A stretch of DNA of 64,000 bases, from IMG/VR virus record IMGVR_UViG_3300006916_000044, positions 1-64,000 of that record; one strand, 5' to 3'. Under the pieces are notes generated by a model, which was not told the origin of the DNA, made no database searches, and saw nothing but the letters and a program-made list of their open reading frames with translations. Origin of the DNA: a virus. This document shows, piece by piece, positions 20,901 through 29,235 of this stretch (position 1 is its first letter; each line of letters opens with the position of its first letter). A program made the position numbers and the translations under genes.

Positions 20901-22709
20901 GGTTATTTTAAAGGAGAGCAAGGTTTTATTCCTGATTATGGAGGGAAGTCTACAACACAAACATATCTAGATAATAAAGACGATGTACAAAAAGGACTTG
21001 ATTATGTATCTATGACAGGTATACCAGTAGTAAGTCAATTTGCTGGATATGGTAGTGCAGGTATTGATTTTGGTGATGCAGCTATGGCATATGCACAAGG
21101 TGATTATGATACCGCAAAAAAAGAATTTGCTAAAGGAACTACAGGAGCTGTAATATCTACAATTCCAGGTGGAAAAACTGTAGCTGGATTAACAAAAGCT
21201 GGTTTACAAGCAACTGGTAAAAATTTAGCTAAAGGTACAATAAAAGGTGGAGTAAAAAGTACAATCAAAAATGCAATAAATGAAACTGATGATACACCTT
21301 TATATGCTGAAAATCTTGAAGAACCAATTTATGGAGGTATGCTTCCAGAAACTACGGTAACACCAAAAACAAAATATGGTACAGAGTTGCCTATAGCACA
21401 AACAGGTACTTTTAAAACTTTAGCACAAAAAGGATTAAATGCATATAACAAATATATATTTAACAAATCTAAAGATGCTTTTGGTATATCAGGACGTATG
21501 CTAATGGATGATCTTACACTTCCTGTTGCAAATAGTGCTAATTTAATGTTACATAGATCATTAGATAATACTTATATTCCTAATTTATCTGGCTCAGACT
21601 TAGATAATTATCATAAATTAATAACTCAATATACTATAAATTCTGAACCATTTAAGTTTTCTTCATTTCCAGAAAATCAAGAAGTAAGTTTTCCTATGGA
21701 ACCTTCTTTTATGAATACAGATGGAACTCCTCTTTACACTTTTGATAATAGATTTGCAAGAGAATTAGATAATATTATTAATTCAAATAAAGTTATATTT
21801 AAAGGTGATCAAAATAAACCTCTTACATTAGTAAGAGAGTTTGAAGGATTTACTGATGTTCCTGTTGGCAAAGATTTTTATTTTACTAAAGATTATTATG
21901 GAGATATGAATAAACTTAATTCATATATAGATGCATTAAAATCTGGAAAAACTTTTAATCTTGGTGATATATCTTCATGGTCTGTAGGTGCTAATACAGG
22001 TTTAAATAGGTTTGGAAGTAATAGATTTATTATTGAAAATTTTCCATTAAGTCAAAATGCATTAATAAATAAATATGACTCACCATTATTTTCAAAAAAT
22101 CAAAAAGGTATATTCCGTGAAAGAGAATTATTATTGCCATCAACAACACAATTTAAAGTAAAAGATATACAATTTAATGTACCAAGAAAACCTTATCATT
22201 ATACTAAAGATGATGCTGGTAAAATTACAGACTTTAGTCCACATTATGGTGCTGATATTATATTAGATGTACAAAACAACACTAAAAATATTAAATTCAA
22301 AAAGGAAGGTGGACAAACAAAATATAAAAAATCTGTATTTAATAAAAATAAAATGTCTTTATCTGATCCTAGCAGATTAATAAATCAAATGCTAAAACAA
22401 GGCATATTTAAATCTGAGTTTAAAATGGGAGGTGAACAAAAATTAAGTAATGGATATACAATTAAAAAAGAATTTGATAATACAAATAATATACCTTTTA
22501 TATCATATACAAACGAACCTGATATAGAGGGGAGAGTTTATTATGAATCTGATGATGATGCTCAAATAAATGTTATTGATATAGAAACAAAATTAAATCA
22601 AATAAGATCTAAACATGAAAGAACTAAAAAAATAATTCTTAAACGTAGAGAAGGTAAAGTTTTATCTAATACAGAAAAACAGCATTTAAACTCATTAGGG
22701 TTATTGTAG
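17988..22709 (+). CDS. Virion cargo-type protein: zincin plus C-terminal ADP-ribosyltransferase
   Basis: 1,573 residues. A gluzincin-like site is present: HELGH at 545-549 and a downstream ERKAD (E589) as the likely third zinc ligand. Residues about 1000-1085 are Gly/Ala-rich (FAGYGSAGIDFGDAAMAYA, then KFAKGTTGAVIS-like text) and resemble the pre-toxin region of polymorphic toxins. Residues about 1180-1420 look like an R-S-E ADP-ribosyltransferase: R1283 in LTLVREF, S1330-W-S1332, and E1378-R-E1380 in RERELLLP. Such enzymes transfer ADP-ribose from NAD to a target, as T4 Alt and ModA do in host takeover. Several xGGE/xGGQ motifs (residues 863-866, 961-964, about 1440, 1480-1483) punctuate the chain. 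It follows the muzzle gene directly and ends in TAG-TAA. Delivery with the DNA and a host target are inferred; the target is unknown. Confidence 0.75.
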   Translation: MKYSKDGYKRNSKDRNNPFNIIPSGNITMKGVDFPVFGMDNLGYSKIMMPGTNYIFPGSSVFEVPLARVGIELPIYQNKGEVNLAEKYKYIPSQFFTVPEGEFTYDWTNRDGTKETRTGVYNPQWFEAGFEDSDAYYALSDDEKINFANNPYIDQYSGDMLHPLLWDEENLEKENKKRFLHGLYQKMYTKQDDGSYILNPEYETALGDARYLTTTDVPYADIPDEGVFSSTLAADPNNEMWYKELKPELYTEGKTMTGYAWDEDSQEYVYTPDMTYKDFLKQYKYIKDMPGMEGISRRDYKKRLQQGDIYWPQLQSPTQIAQFDQQYKSIMNPIKKEDIELQKEFFDNAISGDLYKQKLIDQGYENVDEIINMRKNALANSNVMYDQDSSSYLDEAYDRDPNLIQKILDKVSFLNDQYKESGIDYDYKDVFFANPYYTRIGEERTDADYDYDSIKARNNAEPNIYTDDQWGAIIQSQYGHTDVPAFRNLSKQIMQGETGSRTYTSGSRQGDVVLDPRQIQGLNIDMGFEGTSPQLKQQLQNVLAHELGHQMGSSRNDIDYNLNENDYNYIQDRMNVSDDASSHDQSVYERKADLEALRYDMYRTIGYDYSKDVLTPEVLEQYKQYIKDNPSPNLPTERMFQFFNDEDIIDINNTVAQNYEIGDDISDNLNLYFDLPLTQAKYGTEDFDGKLSKLQDKINVYLNDPSGRAKAFSDSDEELTNIDNLRHAMAGRYTAEELQNLVKAIPYGIGNILDTTGVDKLFGFLGSNALGVGHELSTLVKDERPFLAALQESGEDVFNNFVGSIVGSTDVSSEKKDNILRYLSDNNLLPDGYVQTDPDFSENVYWKNEDGSIKKPNFKSYKDGGENDEDTLAYSRLLKRFIPSAAVLAKNPLLTFAASMLYPKGAGKGSTLQTPSLEQQYQNYLNTTTPEERVKNELQYELMTGRPFYFNPIPISNIKEHGGEHSGFDWKGYFKGEQGFIPDYGGKSTTQTYLDNKDDVQKGLDYVSMTGIPVVSQFAGYGSAGIDFGDAAMAYAQGDYDTAKKEFAKGTTGAVISTIPGGKTVAGLTKAGLQATGKNLAKGTIKGGVKSTIKNAINETDDTPLYAENLEEPIYGGMLPETTVTPKTKYGTELPIAQTGTFKTLAQKGLNAYNKYIFNKSKDAFGISGRMLMDDLTLPVANSANLMLHRSLDNTYIPNLSGSDLDNYHKLITQYTINSEPFKFSSFPENQEVSFPMEPSFMNTDGTPLYTFDNRFARELDNIINSNKVIFKGDQNKPLTLVREFEGFTDVPVGKDFYFTKDYYGDMNKLNSYIDALKSGKTFNLGDISSWSVGANTGLNRFGSNRFIIENFPLSQNALINKYDSPLFSKNQKGIFRERELLLPSTTQFKVKDIQFNVPRKPYHYTKDDAGKITDFSPHYGADIILDVQNNTKNIKFKKEGGQTKYKKSVFNKNKMSLSDPSRLINQMLKQGIFKSEFKMGGEQKLSNGYTIKKEFDNTNNIPFISYTNEPDIEGRVYYESDDDAQINVIDIETKLNQIRSKHERTKKIILKRREGKVLSNTEKQHLNSLGLL

Positions 22710-22737
22710 TAAAATTAGTTAAATTGGTTAATTTTTA

Positions 22738-22753
22738 GTATATTAATAATGTA
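22738..22753 (+). promoter_or_regulatory. Candidate phage promoter motif GTATATTAATAATGTA
   Basis: Identical at 15 of 16 positions to the element at 4547 and preceded by ATTTTTA. It lies in a 66-base gap inside an otherwise nearly gapless run of giant genes and ends 22 bases before the ATG at 22776, so it may start a separate transcript for the distal cargo genes. Confidence 0.5.
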
Positions 22754-22775
22754 ACATGTTGTATATAGACAAATT

Positions 22776-25715
22776 ATGAAAAATAAAAGAAGAAATAAAA
22801 ATATTCAAACTTCAGAAGTTTATTCAATGCTTCCTGAATATCAATATGTTACAGGCATGCCAAGATATAAAAATGGTGCAGAGTATTTTAGTTATGATGA
22901 TTACATGACTGATTCAGTATTAGCACAAGTTGGAACAGAAACACAACTTCCACCAAATTTAATTAAATATAACACAAACTCAGAAAATCCTGGTAATACA
23001 CTTTTTGGAACTAAAGTAGAATATGGTGTACCAGAATTTTTACAAAAAAGTAGTCCATTATCTTCTCTTCTAACTGGAATAGGTAAGTTTCAAAATACAG
23101 GACAAAGATTTAAAAATGCATTTAGAAATATAAATCCTAAAACAGGTAACCCTTATAGCAAAATGGATTTTGCTAGAAATACACTTACTAATACTACAGA
23201 TGAAAATGTTTTAATTAATATGCCTAATCTTATCAGTGCTTATGATAAAAAAGGAAATATTATAGATGAAAAAAATACTGCTGAAAATTTATTTATAAAA
23301 CAAAATAAAGCTAAAAGTGATTATTTTAATACATTAGCAAAACAACATTCAGAAACATATGTTGATAATGAAGGAAATCCGTTATTAAGTCAACAAACAA
23401 TGGATGAATTTGGAAATGTTACTTATACTAATCCAGATGGAAATAGAACAGTTGGTGATAAAGCACAAGAACATCTTAAAGATACAAATACACAAAGAAT
23501 AAAATATAATGATGACTTTACAGAAGTAACAGAATTTACAAGATATGATGATGATGGAAACAAACAAATAGAAACATATGATCCAGATAAAAGATATAAG
23601 GAAATGTCATATACAGATACATTTAATATTCAAGATGAATTGAATCTTGGTACTGGATCAATATTAGGATCAGAAGGTTCCCAATATCTTAAAGGTGGAG
23701 GAGATTTTCCAAGAAATAATCTTGCTGCATTTATATACGGTGGAGAAGAAATGCCTCAAGCACAATTTGGGTTTAAAGGAAACTATAAACCGTATACACT
23801 AAGAGATGCTAATCTTACTGTAGGAACTAAAACAATAGCTCCATTAAATAGAATAACAAAGAATTTACCATATGGTACTGTAGACAAAGGTATTCAACAA
23901 GGATATGGATTTAATCTTAATATACCTCTTGTCTCAGGTCAATTTCTTAAAACACCAACATCACAATTAACAGGTAATATAAATTTAGGTAATACTGCAT
24001 ATAGAACACCTGGTAGTAATAGATATGCTACAAAGTATGTAGATTCAGATATGCAAATTATGCAGGATAATGCTCCATCACATTTACATAATGTAGAGTC
24101 TGCATATGGTGCATACCAAGATTATTCTGCTCCTTATATGACTAATGTGGGTACACGTGTTGGTATTGGTGGTGACTATACATATTCACCTTCAGGACTT
24201 GGTAGAGGTACTGCTCTTGATTTAGGTGCTGATTTTGGATTAAATTACAGTAGAGGTGAACTTGGTTCTGATTTTGCATATGTAGATAAATTTGATAATT
24301 TCCATGGTTTACCAAATGACGCAGCTATAAATATTTTTGAAACGGTAACACCTAGTCCTACATCTATGATGGGTCTTGATGCTGGAGTATATGCAGGTTT
24401 AAGAAATCAACGTATAGGACTTTCAGGTGGTTTATATGGTAATATTGGTGGATTAAGAACAACAAATCCAGGAATGCGTTTAGGAGTTAAAGGTAACATA
24501 CCATTATATAGAGGAAAAGGAAACATGCGTGGATTCAATGTTTCAGCTACTCCAGATGTAAGTTATGATTTTCAATCAGGTGCACCTAGATTTAATTTTG
24601 GAATTAGTGCAGGACTTAGAGATGGTGGAGAAAATTTACAAAAATATCAAGGTGATGTAGGCCCAAGTGAAACAAGTGAAAAAACATATACATTTAATGG
24701 TCAACAAGTTAGCAAAGAAGAGTTTGATAGACTGTCTAAAGAAGCACAAAATGAACTTAACGCTGGTACACCTGATTGGGCTAAACAAGGATCATTTGGA
24801 GAAACATTTAAACCTTATACCTTTGCAGATAATAATGAAATTACTTCATCTGATATAGACGAAATTACAGTTTCAGGTGCAAATAATGAAGAAGTTAGTT
24901 CAACAGTAAATCCTGTTATGACTACTCCTTCTATGGATGAAATTGCTGGTGGTACTCCATTAGATTTAAATTTAGGAACTCCAGATTATATGAATCCTCT
25001 TGGGATAAATCAAGAAGTACCAACTAATCCTAATCAAATTACTACATATGAAGTAAGTAATGAAGGTACACCTACTGATAATACTAATATACCAGTTGTA
25101 GAACCACAAAGTCCAGCTGCTCCTTTAACAATGGACTTTGGTTTAAAAGATCTTACTGATGAACAAAAAGCTAATATGACTGATGCAGAAATAAGAGCTT
25201 ATGAAAGAAATGATAGAGCAACTGAAATATATAATGAAGTAAGTGCAGGAATAAATACCGGTGCTACTGGAACAGCTAAACAATTACTACAAGAAGGATC
25301 TAAAGTAATTACAGATGCAGCTGATATTATTAATCCTATTCTTGAAGAAGGCAACCGGGTGGTAAATGAATTAGAAACAAAAAATGAACAAGATGAAGTT
25401 AGTGACTTTATGAATCCTATTGAAGCAAGTAGAGGTGATAAAGGTGATTTTGATGTTAACACAGGAGTATATAGAGCTACAAGTTTAGGATATGGTGATG
25501 GACCTAGAGGTCAAATTGCACAAATGGGTGCTGAAACAAATGGTATGCCTGAACCAGATTATAAAAGTTTGCAAAGATTTTTAAATCAAGCTGTGGTTGC
25601 ATATAATCCTCAAACGTTAATGATGCAAGCAAAACATGGTGATGAAATTATTGATGCAGATATGAAACTAATAAAAGATTTAATGGCAGCAGGTGCTGAT
25701 TTTGAAATTATATAA
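22776..25715 (+). CDS. Virion cargo-type protein with beta-barrel-like domain
   Basis: 979 residues, no signal peptide. The N-terminal third is basic and charged (MKNKRRNKN). Residues about 330-618 look like an outer-membrane-barrel sequence: repeated short strands alternating Gly/aromatic/hydrophobic with polar residues (GTRVGIGGDYTYSP, ALDLGADFGLNYSRG, GVYAGLRNQRIGLSGGLYG, then FNFGISAGL). Past residue 620 it is acidic and Thr/Asn/Pro-rich and probably disordered, ending in a helical segment. Motifs such as GGGD, YGGEE and DGGEN match the punctuation in the neighbouring cargo genes. It has its own upstream promoter-like motif and ends 2 bases before the next ATG. A barrel carried in the virion could help DNA or proteins cross the outer membrane, but this is inference; a soluble beta-sandwich or fibre is also possible. 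Confidence 0.7.
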   Translation: MKNKRRNKNIQTSEVYSMLPEYQYVTGMPRYKNGAEYFSYDDYMTDSVLAQVGTETQLPPNLIKYNTNSENPGNTLFGTKVEYGVPEFLQKSSPLSSLLTGIGKFQNTGQRFKNAFRNINPKTGNPYSKMDFARNTLTNTTDENVLINMPNLISAYDKKGNIIDEKNTAENLFIKQNKAKSDYFNTLAKQHSETYVDNEGNPLLSQQTMDEFGNVTYTNPDGNRTVGDKAQEHLKDTNTQRIKYNDDFTEVTEFTRYDDDGNKQIETYDPDKRYKEMSYTDTFNIQDELNLGTGSILGSEGSQYLKGGGDFPRNNLAAFIYGGEEMPQAQFGFKGNYKPYTLRDANLTVGTKTIAPLNRITKNLPYGTVDKGIQQGYGFNLNIPLVSGQFLKTPTSQLTGNINLGNTAYRTPGSNRYATKYVDSDMQIMQDNAPSHLHNVESAYGAYQDYSAPYMTNVGTRVGIGGDYTYSPSGLGRGTALDLGADFGLNYSRGELGSDFAYVDKFDNFHGLPNDAAINIFETVTPSPTSMMGLDAGVYAGLRNQRIGLSGGLYGNIGGLRTTNPGMRLGVKGNIPLYRGKGNMRGFNVSATPDVSYDFQSGAPRFNFGISAGLRDGGENLQKYQGDVGPSETSEKTYTFNGQQVSKEEFDRLSKEAQNELNAGTPDWAKQGSFGETFKPYTFADNNEITSSDIDEITVSGANNEEVSSTVNPVMTTPSMDEIAGGTPLDLNLGTPDYMNPLGINQEVPTNPNQITTYEVSNEGTPTDNTNIPVVEPQSPAAPLTMDFGLKDLTDEQKANMTDAEIRAYERNDRATEIYNEVSAGINTGATGTAKQLLQEGSKVITDAADIINPILEEGNRVVNELETKNEQDEVSDFMNPIEASRGDKGDFDVNTGVYRATSLGYGDGPRGQIAQMGAETNGMPEPDYKSLQRFLNQAVVAYNPQTLMMQAKHGDEIIDADMKLIKDLMAAGADFEII

Positions 25716-25717
25716 TT

Positions 25718-28700
25718 ATGAAAATTAAATTAAAAAATATACCAGAAGGATTTGAAATAAAAAACGGTAGGCTAATTAAAAAAATGGCTGAAGGTGGTAC
25801 CGTAAATAATACTTTACAACCTGTACCACGTGATGAAGCTAATGTTGAAGCAGAAAAAAATGAAACTGTTTTAACTGATGCAGATCAAGATGGTTTTTAT
25901 GAATTATATAATATTGGTGGTAAAAGACATTCACAAGGTGGTACACCATTAAACTTACCAGAACAATCTTTTATTTATTCTGACACAAGAAAAATGAAGT
26001 TCACAAAAGAAGAACTTAAAGAACTTGGTGTATCAGCATCTAAAAGATTAACTCCTGCAGCAGTTAGTAAAAAATTTCCTATTAACAAATATATGGAAAT
26101 TCTTAAAGATCCTAGCTCAGACGACATTGCAATTCAAAGTGCTGAGGCTATGATAAAAAAGAACAAAATAAAACTTTCACAAATTGCTTTTATGCAAGAA
26201 AGAAAAAAAGATTTTGAAGAAGGTTTACCATTAGCTGCATATCCATATCTATTAGAAAATGGTATAGATCCAAAAGAGTTTGAAATGAAGATTGAACAAG
26301 CAAAACAATCTGAACAAAAAATGGCTCAAGGTATGCAAGAAGGTATGCCACCACAAGGACAACCATCACCTCAAGAAATGGAACAAATGGCCATGGCTAT
26401 GCAACAGCAAAATCAAGGTATGCCTCCTCAAGGTATGATGCCTCCAATGCCTCAAATGGATATGGCTATGGGTGGTATGGAATTACGTGATTTTATATAT
26501 GGTAAAGAAGGTAAAGAAGTACCTACTAACAAAGGATTTCAAGCATTACCACCAGCAGTACAAAAAAATATTATTGATAATATGCAAAATGGTGGACAAC
26601 CGTCAATTATACCTGCAGAAATGATGGAGCAGTATAATGCATGGAGGACAAAAAATAGATTAAAAGACATACCTGAAATACAGATGATGTTTTTAAATAC
26701 TATGAATAACCAGGCTCCTATAATGCCAGGTCATTCTACTATGTTTAAACCTATTGGACCTATGCCAGATGGTTTAAAAGAAATGAAATCAGGAACATTA
26801 CCTGGTTGGAAAGAAACATTAAAAGGTTTTATTCCTGATGATTATGATTATGTAGTAGATGATCCAATGCAAGGAATGAAGGATTTTATAAATTATATAA
26901 ATCCATTTGAAAAAGGTGGTGAGTTTAAACCACACATGATGTTTGATCCTAAAACAGGAAAAGGATACATGGCTAATAAAATGGAAGATCATTTACGTAT
27001 GGCTGACATGGGTTATCTTCATGAAGATGAAATGAAGAAAGCTGGTAAAAAAATGCAAAAAGCTTCTTATGGTGGACCAAAAGGAGAAGCAGCTTATTTA
27101 GAAAGAAGAGATGCTGCTATAAAAAAAGCTATGGCTGAAGAAGCTCAAATGGGTACAGAAACACAACAACTTACTGCTGAGCAACAACAAATGCAAGCAT
27201 TAGTTGATGCACAACAACAATTAGCTCAACAAAGGCAAATGATTATGATGGCTTATCAGCAAAATCCTGAACAGTTTTCTAGTCCTGAAGCTCAAGCCAG
27301 TCTTGAAGAAAGATTAATGTTGTTAGATCAAAACTTAAATCAAGTACAACAACAATTAAAAGTATTGCAAGAAAAAGAATTTTTGCAAGAAACAATAATT
27401 CCTTTATCTGAGTTTGTAGGAGAAACAAATACTCCAGCAAGTTTAAATAATCAAAATTATGATTTTTTTAATCCTAAGTTATTAACGGCAAGTAATGGAA
27501 AAGAGCTACCAACTTATCAAGAAGGAAATGGTGAAGATTCTTTTTCTTATGAAAGCACTGATGATTCTGGTTATCCAATATCATTAAATCCTTATTTTAG
27601 AACATCCCCAACTAGAAGATATATAGATGGTCAAGATAATCCTAATTATGATGCAGAGTTTGAAAGTAATATAGATAAAGGTATAGATGTTCATCAAAAC
27701 TTTTATGATATTATGATGCAAGATAACTTTAAAGGAGTTAGAGATGCGTGGATAAAAGCATATAAAGATTTAGATGATCCTAATAAAATAACAGGTAAAT
27801 CAGATAAAGAGTTATATAAAGCATTTAACGATATGAATATATTGTTTAATGCAGCATTTACAGCTGGTGTAGGTTTTAAAGATGCTGATATTAAAGAACA
27901 ATTAAAAAGAAATGCAGAAAAATTAGGAATGGAAGTTCCTAGTGAAGAACAAATTAAAATGTATCAAGGTATGTATAATGCCTTAGCTACTGTAAAAGAA
28001 ACTGGTACTGATGAGCAAAAGAATTTACTAAAACAAGTTAATGTAAATTATAGTGATAACACTGGTGGTGCTTATGAAATTGTACCAGGTAGTGGTAAAT
28101 TTGTTTCTAAAATTGATGGTAAAGTTGGTGATAACACAAGTCAACAATTTGTTTCTGTAACTGATGCTGAAAGAGAAGAAACAACTGTAGTTGAATATGC
28201 TTGTGATGAAAAAACCAAAAAAGCAAAGATACAAGAGTGTATGGAAAAAGGTCTTCCTTTTGAAGAAGCAACTTGTGAATGCGGTAAAGAACCAGTCATA
28301 ACACCAGCAGGAGAAATTCCACCATATTTAACGTTTCCAGGTGATGACATGAAAGTGGGTGCTTTAGCGGCACTTACAATGCAGAGAGATAAAAAATATG
28401 GAAGAATGCAAAACTATGATCCTCTTATGAGAGATCCTGGTTATGTAGATGATAGAGCTGCTGTAGCTGCTCAAACTGCTTTAGCTAATCAAGCTATGGC
28501 TGTTTCTAGAGATCCTTCTATGGTACAAGGTGCTGCGCAAGATCAAATAGATAAAATTCAAGCTAATAGATATGCAACAAACACTAAAATATTTGACAAC
28601 ACTCAAGCTTATAATGTTGCAGAAATAAATAAAGCTAGGCAAATGAATGATCAATTTATGTCAGATTATATGGATATGGTTAATACTGTAGATCAAGAAT

Positions 28701-29176
28701 ATGATAATGTAAAAGCACAAGATATGATGAATCTTGTTGATGCAGAAATAACTAGAATGGATAATGCTGATAAATTGTATGAACTTAATTTAAGAAATCC
28801 AAATTATTATTTTGATCCTCAGCAACATAGAACTATATTTCAAAACCCTGAAGCACTAGAAGCATTTAGAGGTAATCCTAATATGCAACCTGTAACATTA
28901 GAAGACGCAATTGCATCTTGTAAAAAATCAGGAGTACCAGAAAATCAACTTGTAAACTGTGCTAAATTAAAAATGGAATCTGTAAATAATCCATCAAATG
29001 TTGATTATACAAGAGATGAATTAGCAAATAATAATATTGAAGATAATAATCAAAATGATGATAACACAACAACTGGTAAATATGGAGGATCATTTAAATA
29101 TGGAGGAGCAGTTAGAGAACAAGATTTAATAAACAGTAGAATTAAATTAAGAAATTGGATAATGGGTAATAAATAA
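25718..29176 (+). CDS. crAss-like/Bacteroidota-phage cargo-type structural protein
   Basis: 1,152 residues. The start contains EKNETVLTDADQDG and then GGKRHSQGGTPLNLPEQSF (residues about 48-90), a block I associate with large structural proteins of Bacteroidota phages in this genome position. Residues about 202-256 are a Met/Gln/Pro low-complexity stretch (MPPQG units), and about 480-550 a Gln-rich probable coiled coil. The C-terminal third is helical (QMNDQFMSDYMDMVNTVDQ) and ends with GGSFKYGGAVREQ. No catalytic motif is seen. The long helical and flexible parts suit a protein packed partly unfolded in the tail barrel and threaded out at infection, as proposed for crAss-like cargo proteins. 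It sits between the barrel-like and 1,121-aa genes and is probably co-transcribed with them. Confidence 0.72.
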   Translation: MKIKLKNIPEGFEIKNGRLIKKMAEGGTVNNTLQPVPRDEANVEAEKNETVLTDADQDGFYELYNIGGKRHSQGGTPLNLPEQSFIYSDTRKMKFTKEELKELGVSASKRLTPAAVSKKFPINKYMEILKDPSSDDIAIQSAEAMIKKNKIKLSQIAFMQERKKDFEEGLPLAAYPYLLENGIDPKEFEMKIEQAKQSEQKMAQGMQEGMPPQGQPSPQEMEQMAMAMQQQNQGMPPQGMMPPMPQMDMAMGGMELRDFIYGKEGKEVPTNKGFQALPPAVQKNIIDNMQNGGQPSIIPAEMMEQYNAWRTKNRLKDIPEIQMMFLNTMNNQAPIMPGHSTMFKPIGPMPDGLKEMKSGTLPGWKETLKGFIPDDYDYVVDDPMQGMKDFINYINPFEKGGEFKPHMMFDPKTGKGYMANKMEDHLRMADMGYLHEDEMKKAGKKMQKASYGGPKGEAAYLERRDAAIKKAMAEEAQMGTETQQLTAEQQQMQALVDAQQQLAQQRQMIMMAYQQNPEQFSSPEAQASLEERLMLLDQNLNQVQQQLKVLQEKEFLQETIIPLSEFVGETNTPASLNNQNYDFFNPKLLTASNGKELPTYQEGNGEDSFSYESTDDSGYPISLNPYFRTSPTRRYIDGQDNPNYDAEFESNIDKGIDVHQNFYDIMMQDNFKGVRDAWIKAYKDLDDPNKITGKSDKELYKAFNDMNILFNAAFTAGVGFKDADIKEQLKRNAEKLGMEVPSEEQIKMYQGMYNALATVKETGTDEQKNLLKQVNVNYSDNTGGAYEIVPGSGKFVSKIDGKVGDNTSQQFVSVTDAEREETTVVEYACDEKTKKAKIQECMEKGLPFEEATCECGKEPVITPAGEIPPYLTFPGDDMKVGALAALTMQRDKKYGRMQNYDPLMRDPGYVDDRAAVAAQTALANQAMAVSRDPSMVQGAAQDQIDKIQANRYATNTKIFDNTQAYNVAEINKARQMNDQFMSDYMDMVNTVDQEYDNVKAQDMMNLVDAEITRMDNADKLYELNLRNPNYYFDPQQHRTIFQNPEALEAFRGNPNMQPVTLEDAIASCKKSGVPENQLVNCAKLKMESVNNPSNVDYTRDELANNNIEDNNQNDDNTTTGKYGGSFKYGGAVREQDLINSRIKLRNWIMGNK

Positions 29177-29223
29177 ACTTTAAGAGTTTAATTTATTATA
29201 CATTAAAACTTATAAAATTTTAG

Positions 29224-29231
29224 TATTTTTG
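29224..29231 (+). promoter_or_regulatory. Possible -7-type box TATTTTTG
   Basis: The octamer fits the Bacteroidota TAnnTTTG box, and the surrounding TTTTAGTAT is shared with the phage motif at 22738. It lies in a 59-base gap but ends only 4 bases before the ATG at 29236, which would leave almost no leader. It may be a decayed motif. Confidence 0.22.
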
Positions 29232-29235
29232 TAAT

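Noticed and set aside
26320-26490. Possible tandem DNA repeat or CRISPR-like array
   Set aside because: It is Met/Gln/Pro low-complexity coding sequence (MPPQG units) in frame with the cargo gene, with irregular spacing and no spacers.
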